Positions 28,601 through 40,600 of a DNA stretch of 64,000 nucleotides are shown here, in pieces (position 1 is the first letter of the stretch; each line of letters starts with the position of its first letter). The position numbers and the translations under genes are program-made. The DNA lies in contig JASANG010001630.1 in the NCBI GenBank assembly GCA_030248215.1, positions 124,001 to 188,000 of the forward strand. Direction: 5' to 3'. The notes below the pieces were generated by a model. It was not told where the DNA came from. It saw nothing but the letters and a program-made list of their open reading frames with translations, and searched no databases. The stretch is from Enoplolaimus lenunculus (lineage: Eukaryota > Nematoda > Enoplea > Enoplida > Thoracostomopsidae).

Positions 28601-31600
28601 TACCTAGACCTGAAAAGCCTTTTCGGAGAGAGTCAATGTGGCTCATCCTTTTTTTGCAGTGTATTATTTTGTGAGCCACGACGGGACCATTCATGCTTAG
28701 GTCTATCTCAACAGGGATCAAAACCAAAATTGTGCATTTAGATTTAGCACTAAAATTGCGTTTGGTTTCTTAGTCGCTTTGCTCGCTCGCAAATTTTTTT
28801 TCACTGCACCAAATCGCGCAGCTTCCACACCAGAAGTTTCTGGATTATGTTGATAAAAGCGTATACAGCTGATATTAATTTCTGAACAAAAACCAATGTA
28901 TGTTTACGTGCTTTTGATCTCAGGAAAGCGTTAACGCTACTTTTACAGAAGAGGATTATTTACAAGTGTCTAGGATGGGTCAACGGAAATTTTCCATCGA
29001 AGCCGGATTGACGTTTGTAGGTGGTTATACAATTGTTTGCCCGGCTCGCATTTTACTCGTAAAAATAGTTTATTTACCCGCTTGTACACCTGCATAAAAC
29101 AACTTTACGCATGACTCGCCTTTAGCCATCATTATTTTTTGTTCCGTGTTCGCAAAAATTGTTACAGAAAATTGAACTTAGCGCAACAAATTTTGTAACT
29201 GTTCCGATGGAAAAGAAAATGTCAATAGTAACTGGTATTTCTTACAAACCAGCCAAAAAGAGTTTAAAAAACACGTGTTTGTTGTATGTTGAGTTTGTTG
29301 TTTGTTATCCAAATTTTAGGCTGGTAGAGATTAACAAATTTATACACGTGCGTTAAAATTTATTATTCGTGGGTATACCCACGTCCATGATGTCTTACGT
29401 GGACCGATTTTACTTGCGGGCAATTTGCAACCGTAAACGCAGGGTCTACAATTAAATACAATTTCCAAGGAAAGTTTTCAGTTTTAACAAAACATCGATA
29501 TACAAACTGTAGTCGATTTTCTGGATTAAGAACTTTAAGCAGTAGATAAATAATATAGACGTATATCTGTTTATCTAGGCAGATTCATTTTCTACTGTTG
29601 CAAAGTCGTTTTAAACTGTCAATATTTTTTGTGTTTATATTAATATTTTGTACTTTGTAGGTTCACGAATAAAAATTATTAACGATTTTGGTTGGGTCAT
29701 ACTTGATATCGCGCATTTGGAGCCACGAGACACTGGCGAATGGTCTGTTCGGGCGTTCAATAGTTTGGGCGAAGCTGTTACATCAGGATCTGTCAACTGT
29801 TCTAGTAAATTATACAGTAGCGTAATTGTTTGGGGGGAGTGTTTTGTCAGGCTTCAACCTCAAAGTAAGCAATGTAGCCTCAATTTTTTCTACAGTATAG
29901 CAAAACGAATGAAACAATGTTGAAAAACTTGTTGGGTCAAGACAGGTTACTTCATGCAGCTATTTTTAGGCTTCGTAATATTTTTTACAAGAACTACGTG
30001 CCGATTTCACAATATTAACCTCTATGTTAAAAAAGGCAGATGTACTTTGTGTTTTTATCCAATCGTCACGGTTATTTTTGACTGAAACTGCTATTATTCT
30101 ATTTTCGAGTTAATTGCTATTAATTGTCAAAAATTCGAATATTAAGCTCTAAACGTATCAGTCGATATTGGTTTCAGGTCGTGCAAATATCAATTTTGAT
30201 CCACAACAACCTCAAAGTGTGCCGAAAATTATCGAACTGGAGCGACCCAAGCCACCAACAGATTTGCCTCCACCAAAAGCTTTCCAACCTCCGAAGTTTA
30301 TCGTTCCGTTAACAGAGGTTAGTGGCTCAATTTTCGCACGCTTTGGGTTTTGTGACATGGTTTTATTTAAAAGTCTTTGAGTCGAATGGTCAACAAATGA
30401 GGGCCGTTGTACACTTTTCAGCCACAGTTTTTAAGATTTTTATGTTTTGGCATATCTTTAGGCTTATACTTTTGGATTTGGTTTAGGCTTATAGGCCTGG
30501 ACTTAGCGATAGGGGTTTGTTTATGCCTTGGCTTAAGCTTAGGCTTAGGCTAGTGGAAAGGAAGTGTACAACAGCCAGCGTGGACACAGATCCAAGACAA
30601 TTTTATGCACCTCTCATGAAATTGAAGAACTCAGCACTTGAGTCATCTGACCCAATTTGAATCCGCTTGCTATAACTTAGCCGTAGGTGGCTTCGGTTTA
30701 GGTTAGGCTTCAGCTTAGGCATAGACTACTGGGGCAAACGTACAGCAGCCAATACTTAGGTAGGTCCATTATAGTTTGGTAGATATGCCATGAAATTGAA
30801 AAAAAACAGATGCGAGAATTCTCTAATCCCTTTTCAATCTACAATTTCAAATAACATTTGTTTCAGATTCCGTTGCTCGACGAAGGTGACTCGCTCCACT
30901 TGGAAGCTCAATTGATTCCTGTTGATGATCCAAACTTGCGCGTGGAATGGTTTCATAACGGCAAACCGCTGACGTACGGACACCGGTATCGGCCAATAAA
31001 CGATTTCGGTTTCTGCGTCCTGGACATTTTGTATGTAATGCCCGAAGACAATGGTGAATTTATGTGCCGAGCGAGTAATCAGATTGGAAGCGATTCAACG
31101 AAAACTACTATTAATTGTCAAGGTGAGTGTTTTGTGAGGTTTTATTTAACTTAGGGGTGAATCTATCGGGCGTTTATTGGGTGCCAGTTATACCCCTTTT
31201 CATTAAACTAAAAAATTTTGTCAAATATAAAATCGTTAAACACTTCTCGGACACCATTTGTCGAATGTATGTGTTACTTTAATGTAAACATTTAGTGGTA
31301 TCTTGTTACACAGACTTAGGTTTAGGCTTAGGAAAAGACTACTCAGACCTAAGCCTTTCTTTAAACCTTTGCCTATGCTTGAGCCTAAGCCTCAACGTTA
31401 AATATGCAGTAAATGTACAAGAGTACGCTAGTATGCCGTAAACATTTTTCTACAGGCAAATCAGGCCTAATCATTGCGCCTCAAGTCAAAGACGCAAAAG
31501 CGAAAGCTGTCCAAGAACTCGAAGACTACTTGAACCGGCGTGAAATCGCAATCGAAAAAGAGCGTCAAAAATTAGCTCCGGTATTTGTTGAGCCGTTGAA

Positions 31601-34600
31601 AAATCAACCGCCGTTGTACGAAGGTCAAAGTGCAAGTTTCGCTGCGAAACTAACGCCTGCAGATGATCCGGATCTCCGCGTTGAATGGTTTATCAATGGA
31701 CATCCGTTGAAAACAGGTATGCTATCACATTTGTGCTATTGAGTTATAACACTATAGTCAGTCTTATTCCGGCTGATTGGTTGTTTACGCAACTGAGATT
31801 TAGAAAAATACAAATAGATTTTTTAACAACACTAATTGTGTTACTTTTACATATTTCAGTTTCGCAGAGCCTATTGAGTTAGCCAGACAGCTTAGAATTT
31901 TGGCTTGTCAAGATACATTAAGGCACTTGGTTGAAAGAGTGCTAAAATTGCTCCAACAACCGGTGTGCGTGTTTGCTTCTGTGCACATTGCATGCATTCG
32001 GTATGCCATAACTTATCGCATGTTTATAAAAATCTACTTCACCGCTAGGGTTTTACTCGTAAATTGCAATTTTAACACCTTTGGCGAAATAGCAAAAAGT
32101 AGCGAACTGCAGAAAGGATTTGGCAGAAGTGACCTTATATATTTGTTCAGTGTGTTTTAATTCTTGCGCTGTTGCTAGTTTCGTATTCGTTGTCTTTTAA
32201 GATGAGATAGACGTCTTTACCGTATGGAATATATAAATGGTACAAAAAATGTAGTTCAATATTTTCGTTAATTTAGCATTAAACTTAGCTTAATTTTCGC
32301 AAATTTAGGCTCACGTATCAAAACCATTTGCGATTTTGGCGTCGTTGTGCTCGAAATAACTCCAGTTTACCCGGAAGACTCTGGCGAATACTTGTGTCGT
32401 GCGCGAAACTCAATTGGCGAAGCGGTTACCACAGCAACACTGCAATGTGAAGGTCGTCGCGGAATTATTGGTGAAAGTCAACTGCCGTCTCGTATGGCAG
32501 GTGCTGGCAAAAAAATTTCAGCCCTAGACGCACCGAAACCAGGGACTGCTCCTGCGCCCGATGCTGTGTTTCCGGCACCAGTGTTTGTGAAAGAACTTCA
32601 AAATGCCAACGATTTATACGAAGGGCAATTGGCTCATTTTGAATGCCAAGTTCAACCGTCAAACGATCCTAACTTGACTATTGAATGGCTGCATAATGGA
32701 AGACCATTGGCTAACAGTATGTCGAATTGATTCGGTTTAGATATTCTTGCAAAATGCCATGCGGATTGAAACGGCTTATTCTAATATACACTTTCGAGAC
32801 CAGCTTCAGGGCCGTAACCGTTGTACAAGCATATTACCAAACCTAAACATTACTCAAAGCTTAAGCCTCACTGCAAAGATAAACCTATAACTAAAATGAT
32901 TTACAAGCCTAAGTAAAAGTTGGACAAAAGGTTATACTTACTCTATTGCAGCCCCCAAATGAGTCTAAATTGCTTCCGTGAGCCGTCAACAAGGTTATTA
33001 GTGTCCAATTCTGCAGCTCAAAATAAACTAATTGTGCCTGTAACGGTGGCGGCTATACTTTTTGGTAATTTGAATTCCATCTGACGTCGTCCGAAATATG
33101 CCTCCAAAATATCTTTAAATCAAATTTTTCTACTTAAGGCACAAATCGGATAGCCTTACCCTGACGGTGGGCTACGTAGAATAATACAGGAAGTCACGTT
33201 TGTTTCAGGCGCTCGCATCAAAATGATATCCGATTTCGGTTTTGTTATAATGGAAATTGCTCCTGTTGAGCCGCAAGACAACGGGACGTTTACATGCCGG
33301 GCAGTGAACAAAACGGGCGAAGCATCGACTCAAGCTCAAATTCATGTTCGTTTCGCTTAAATAATATCAAAAATATCGTCGTTCGACAACTTCCTCAGAA
33401 TAAGCTCAAGCCTAAGCACAATTCTACGAATAATTCAAAGTTTAAGTTTAAGCGTCAGCATAATGACGCGCACCAAATTATTGAGTCGACGATATTTAGA
33501 TGATAAGTTGTTGGGCGACAAGTTGTCAGGCAACGAATTGTCGTGATGTAATATCACATCAAACACGTTCTGAAGTTTATTATAAAACAATTTTAAGCGT
33601 ACAAATAGATGAAAATGATTCGGAACCAGAGAAATGCAAATTTAACCAACAAGTCAACCTGGACTCATTCGAAAGGCTATTTTAATTTAGCCACCTCCAA
33701 AGTGTCAGTATATTTATTTTTACTGAACACCTGGAGCTTGATTTTAGTTTTCCCCAATTTAATAGAACGCAAACCCTCCAACGCTACAAATAATGATTTT
33801 CCTAAGGCTAAACTTTAGACTTAGGTTGGGCTTACGCTTTACGTTGAGGCTTTAAGCTAAAACTAAATTTAGGCTATATAATATTGATCCGGTTGTTATG
33901 TGTGGGAGACTATAAACAAGTTCAGAACCGTTATCTACAATTTAGTTGACATTGCAAAATGAACAACGTTATTAACATTTGTCATTTTACTAATCAATTA
34001 AATACCGGAACTGATCTTTTTTTAATTTTGAACTTTAACCAATTTTAGGTTGAAGCTCGGAGTGGCATAGAGACTGAATGGCAAATGCCGGATAACATGA
34101 AACGAGAAAAGATTACAGATCTTGAGTCGTATTTACAACGCCCAAAACAATACATTTTACCGGCCGATCGAGTAAGTTCTTCGAAGTGTCTATGAGTTCA
34201 AGCAGTTTAAATGATTTGGATGAATATTTGTTTCTCACGGCAGTGTAGCCAGGGTTTAGGAAAAGGGAAATATTGTTGTTCCATGCCGCAATAACTGTGT
34301 GTTGTGATACAGTGACGAACGGCGCCGGATGTCATCAGAAGTATAGCGCCACCTTACCGAGATAAATCAGTAAATTATTACTGTTATAGAAGAATTATGC
34401 GATATTGGCAATAGCAATTTTTGTATATCATTACACATGGTGTTTCAGATATTCGAAGAACCTAAATTTCTAAATCTGCTAACGGAAATGGGCGAAAAAA
34501 TGGAAGGTGAATCTGTTCGTCTTGAATGTCGTTTAGATCCGCCAGGCGATCCGAATATGAAAGTTGAATGGCTTCACAACGGCAAACCGATCCCGTACGG

Positions 34601-37600
34601 TATGTTTGGTTTCTTAATAAAATACTGGTTATGGTTATAATAGGCGTGAAACGACAGGTTTTAGGAAATTTGCGGCAATAATTGCAAAAATTACGTGGTA
34701 AAATGTTTAACGTTTGTTTACTTTGCATTAAACAACAAAGAAAAAATTGTTAACGCTAAAATGCAACAAAAAAATCAGATATACAGGAATTGATTTTTTG
34801 CGGCTCATATAAGGGGTCTGGCCACTAGAAGACAAGGACATTGTTGCGGAACTTAGAGACTGAGAGCACAGACTTCTGTTTACACTTATCATTAGCATTA
34901 TGCTTTTGTTTACGTTTAGGCTTACGGCTTACGCTTAGGCTTATTAGGCAGGCGCCTACATGGTACATTTGCGTATTTAGGATCACGAATTCAATCTCAA
35001 ACGGATTTCGGCAACATAACCCTCGAAATCCACGGTCTAATTCCGGAAGACTCTGGTGAATACGTTTGCCGGGCAACAAACGCCAAAGGAACCGTCGAAA
35101 CGCGAACAACGATCGTTGCAAAATCACGCGAAATTACATCACCGCCTGAATTTGTCGCTAAATTAAACGAAAATATTGGCACTGTGGAAGAAGGGGAAAC
35201 GGTAAATTGCTCGTACTATTAAGACGCTTAGGAAAGTTGGGCCACGTCTTATAAAATTTTTTTTGAATGGGTATCTTATGTTACTAAGTGAACAAATGCC
35301 TACCACCGCCGAGATTAGATCCTAAACGTAGGTACGTAGAGGAGATAAAGCTAGGATGGCAAGCTAATGGTAAGTTTATTGCAACCAAATCTGAAAATTC
35401 CATTCTGAGGTTCACATAACTAATTACTATTTGCATAGATTTTCGCCCGACAAGACTGGTTCGTGATAGAGACATTAGCAGTGTTTCATGATGCCGAATC
35501 TTTTTGCGACAAACAGAGCCTTGGAGACGAAATTTTTCAGATCGCAAGGATCAAAACGTGTTAAATTCTAAACCCTGTAAAAGTGCCTTCGTTCTCTCTT
35601 TTCAGAAAACTTCGAAAAAGACTATCCCTGTATCTAAATTGTATGAGCACCTGCAATTGACGAATGCATCTCAATTTGTGTTAGCTGCGTTTTTCAGGTA
35701 CACATGGAATGTCGAGTAACTCCAATTACCGATTCTGGTTTGTCAATAGTTTGGTTGCACAATGGCCAGCCTTTAGTTCACGGACATCGATTCAAGTCAA
35801 CGGTTGATTTTGGTTACGTTTCATTGGACATTCTGTACACGTATCCTGAAGATAGTGGAACGTATACGTGTCGCGCGATCAACCAACAAGGCCAAGCTGA
35901 AACCAGTTGCTCTTTTGTAGTTCAAGGTGAGCTGTTCTTCATTTCTTAGTCGATTTATATTCACTTGAGGATCCGACAGGGACCACCAAGTAATGGGCTC
36001 TCAACATCAATCGAAAACAACATTGGCATTAAAATTTAGCACCAAACGTGCGTTGCAACCTTTCTGGTCTGGGTCTGACAGTACTTCTATAAGAGTTTCA
36101 TAGTTTTTCCGACTATATTATGTGCAGGACTGTGGTTACACGCTAGATTTCGAGAGCCGACACGACTGTTGCAAAGTCTAATACGATCTACCAAAGCACA
36201 ATGTGATCGGCATAAGGCATAAGTCCTTTGTAGTTCACTAAGGCCTCAGTACCATTTAGCGAGGCGATGCTCATGATACAAATTGTCATGCGCTTACGTA
36301 CTGCTACAGATTCGATGTTTTGACCATTTAAAGGCGTTGATAAATAGGTTGATTTGCCTGTTAACAACAGAAATGTACTTTATAGTAGAAATTCTGAGAA
36401 CGAATTTAAGTTGAACCTCAAACTGATATAAGAGCTCATAATTGTTTGCCCTCAGCTGCTCTGAAATACACTTACTGTGCGCAATTACCGACACTAATAT
36501 TGGCATTTAACCGAGATCAATGTGTGAAAAGCTACTATGTTTTAGGACGCCCTGGAATTATGTTCCAACGTCAGGCACCAAAACAGACATTGAGTGACCT
36601 GGAACGCGTATTCAAACAATATACAAAAACTGCGTTGGCACTAACGGCAGACGATTTTTATGCGGACGAATCTAAGGGAGCGGTAAGGGCAAGAAAATTG
36701 CAAGCGAATTTGCTTGCAATGCAAGAATTATTAGTTGTTTTTAGAGGGGGCAAAAGTTTCTTAACATAAAATTATTTTTTAATGTCGATACATTTTTCGA
36801 AAAGAACGTTGCGTAGGTTATTGTAGAAGAAGCTTCACCCGCCCTCGCCGTTGCAATCCAGTAAAATGGTCAACAAAAACTAGTGAAATTTTTGCGCAAA
36901 TTTCTATTTTAAGCCTATAATGTTTACTTATAACAAATAAAGTATTTTGTTACAGTAGTGTGTAACATTAAACTTAAAAGCAGTGCAAAAAGGGAACTGC
37001 TGTAAATTATATTAAAATATATACTGTAATCAAAGATTTTCAAAGTTATTGGATAATTTTATTTTAAAATATTTATTCATATATGTAATTACACTTCATT
37101 TCAACACAACTGCTAATGTAATCTTAGCTTATTTCCTTCATCTTATAAGGTCAGCAAGCTAAAAACTGTCGATTATGAAATAAAGCTATCCAGTTTTCAA
37201 TTGCCTTCTCAAAATTCCGTATGAATCAGCTGAACGGTATTACACATCGTTTATAGCAAAAATTAATACATTTAAATTTGTAGCCTCCTGTATTCAAATC
37301 GCATATGCAAAATATAACAATTTACGAAGGCGATTTTGCTCGTTTTGAATGTCAACTCGCCCCAAATGAATCAGCTGAACGATATTACACATAGTTTATA
37401 GCAATAATTAATACATTTAAATTTGTAGCCTCCTGTATTCAAATCGCATATGCAAAATATAACAATTTACGAAGGCGATTTTGCTCGTTTTGAATGTCAA
37501 CTCGCCCCAAATGAATCAGCTGAACGATATTACACATAGTTTATAGCAATAATTAATACATTTAAATTTGTAGCCTCCTGTATTCAAATCGCATATGCAA

Positions 37601-40600
37601 AACATAACAATTTACGAAGGCGATTTTGCTCGTTTTGAATGTCAACTCGCCCCAAATGAATCAGCTGAACGATATTACACATAGTTTATAGCAATAATTA
37701 ATACATTTAAATTTGTAGCCTCCTGTATTCAAATCGCATATGCAAAATATAACAATTTACGAAGGCGATTTTGCTCGTTTTGAATGTCAACTCGCCCCAA
37801 ATGAATCAGCTGAACGATATTACACATAGTTTATAGCAATAATTAATACATTTAAATTTGTAGCCTCCTGTATTCAAATCGCATATGCAAAATATAACAA
37901 TTTACGAAGGCGATTTTGCTCGTTTTGAATGTCAACTCGCCCCAAATGAATCAGCTGAACGATATTACACATAGTTTATAGCAATAATTAATACATTTAA
38001 ATTTGTAGCCTCCTGTATTCAAATCGCATATGCAAAATATAACAATTTACGAAGGCGATTTTGCTCGTTTTGAATGTCAACTCGCCCCAAATGAATCAGC
38101 TGAACGATATTACACATAGTTTATAGCAATAATTAATACATTTAAATTTGTAGCCTCCTGTATTCAAATCGCATATGCAAAATATAACAATTTACGAAGG
38201 CGATTTTGCTCGTTTTGAATGTCAACTCGCCCCAAATGAATCAGCTGAACGATATTACACATAGTTTATAGCAATAATTAATACATTTAAATTTGTAGCC
38301 TCCTGTATTCAAATCGCATATGCAAAATATAACAATTTACGAAGGCGATTTTGCTCGTTTTGAATGTCAACTCGCCCCAAATGAATCAGCTGAACGATAT
38401 TACACATAGTTTATAGCAATAATTAATACATTTAAATTTGTAGCCTCCTGTATTCAAATCGCATATGCAAAATATAACAATTTACGAAGGCGATTTTGCT
38501 CGTTTTGAATGTCAACTCGCCCCAAATGAATCAGCTGAACGATATTACACATAGTTTATAGCAATAATTAATACATTTAAATTTGTAGCCTCCTGTATTC
38601 AAATCGCATATGCAAAATATAACAATTTACGAAGGCGATTTTGCTCGTTTTGAATGTCAACTCGCCCCAAATGAATCAGCTGAACGATATTACACATAGT
38701 TTATAGCAATAATTAATACATTTAAATTTGTAGCCTCCTGTATTCAAATCGCATATGCAAAATATAACAATTTACGAAGGCGATTTTGCTCGTTTTGAAT
38801 GTCAACTCGCCCCAATTAATGATCCTCGTATGCGCGTTGACTGGTTTCATAATGGAAAAAGTATTATGCTTGGTAAGAGCAAACTTTGAAACAAAAATCG
38901 TTATTATCAAAACTTTTAGCTACAAAATTATAACCGCAAACCACCTAGACTGTTGTACGCTTCCCCTACATGCGTAAGCGTAGGCTTTGGGTTAGGTTTC
39001 GAAAAAGATTAACCTAAGCCTAAGCTTTAAGCTTTGCCTAATACTTTGCCTAAACATAAACCTAAAACTTAATTTTAAATATGGGAGAAGGGGAAGTGTA
39101 CTATAGGCACCGTGTATTAATCCTGTTAACTGTGTATTCCAAAATACACTTGTAAAATTAAGAATTTCCTAAGTACCTATAAATAAAGTTCAATTTTATT
39201 TAATGCGATTTCGAATTTACTAAAAATTGTTACATGTCAGGTTTTTTTAAAAATCTGCTGAGTCCTGGAACTAAAAAAATTTCATGCGGTTACACCCTCC
39301 GGACTTGAAACCCTGGCCAAGCCGCTGGTACAAATTACTTTTTTTGCTGTACTAGCTTTTCTCTAGAATTTAAGTACAGTTAAGGTAGCGCAAAACTTGT
39401 GCGGCAGCGTCTGTTCCGACGACGACGGGCCGCGACGGACGGCGCCGGAAGACACTAAAATTATTAAAAGGTATAGCACTAGTCAAAATTTTTGAAGGGC
39501 ACCGCTTTCGACCAATTCTCGATCAAGGCTACGTAGCTCTCGACATTTTGTATGGACTTCCGGACGACACCGGTGACTTTGTTGCTCGGGCAACCAACCG
39601 GTTTGGAACCGCTGAAACCAAAGCGTCGTTGATTTGTGGCGCTCGCAATCGTGTCATTACAGAATCGGCGTTGCCACAAGGCTGGAGCGTTTCTGGTATT
39701 AAGTCGCTTGAGAAGAAAAATCAAGAAGCTATTTATTGGTAAATCAAAGTTAAACCAGAAAATTTTGCAAGATAACACATGTGTTATTCGTTAACATTGT
39801 AGACAATGGTGACTGTGAACCTGTAGCGCTAAGCTCTTCGGATATCGTTGACGAAGAAATAAGTATTGAACGAAAACATGAGTTCTAAAACAATTTAAGA
39901 TTACAATTGGCATGTAACAATTGCTGTTCTCGATCGTTTCTGGTATAAGACGCCTGAACGGCAAAGTGAAAAGGTGCTCATTGGTAAATTAGTTCAGAAA
40001 TCAAAATATCTTTTGAAAAATAATACAACAGTCATTGGCCTAATAATACGTCAAGGGCCATGACCTTAACGACGGTTTGGTTTATTTCAGGAGCCATGAA
40101 ACCGAAATTGAAGATCGACAAAAAGTTCAGTCGCCACCAACGTTTACGATTAAACCTCGGCCACTTCAAGTTGTCGAAGATGAACCGGCACGATTTGAAT
40201 GCGCTGTCACTGGTATTCCACGACCGCGTGTGACATGGTTTGTTAATGGTCGTGAAGCTCTGACAGTAAGGAAATATAACAATCGATAATTTTGATTCGT
40301 TAACCTTTTTCGTATAGAAAATATATATGCGCTGTTTTGCACTTATTACGCGTATGCGAAGTAACTAAAACTCCGTGATACGCGAATAATTTTCGTGCTC
40401 AAGTGTCAAGCTCTTATAGTCGAGCGGAAATTTAAAACTTTCCAATCAAAGAATATCGGGGTTCGAATTCTAGCTTGCAAATAAATTTCAGATGAAATAA
40501 AAAAATATTCACGGGAGATTCCTCTTACAGATAAGCGTAGCAATAAAGAATGGATAAAACCTAAGTTACAGGCTGAAGTATGTTTGTTAATACGATATGA

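Larger units (their letters stand above)
1663..36545 (+). other. Other kettin introns over 300 bp in which I see little
   Basis: No element is recognised in 1663-2233, 2411-3025, 8992-9538, 23245-23947 (apart from a TTAGGC-like part), 25155-25772, 26664-27054, 27199-27684, 31717-32308, 33346-34048 and 35927-36545. Introns 7239-7993, 12782-13164 and 22274-22989 contain scattered GTAGCCAGG/CCCCTGGCTAC remnants of a common but here badly decayed repeat. Introns 16091-16597, 19416-20527, 20710-21079 and 27928-29660 contain GC-rich GTACGG/CGTCCGG remains of the GCGCTATACTT MITE family. Spans coded by exons inside this interval are described separately. Confidence 0.5.

Noticed and set aside
37284-38733. 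Ten extra Ig-type exons in the array
   Set aside because: Each copy stops after the B strand, lacks a donor and runs into an in-frame TAG. They cannot add Ig domains.
37221-38815. CRISPR-like regular repeat
   Set aside because: Units are contiguous with no unique spacers, are 145 bp long and contain part of a neighbouring exon in a eukaryotic gene.
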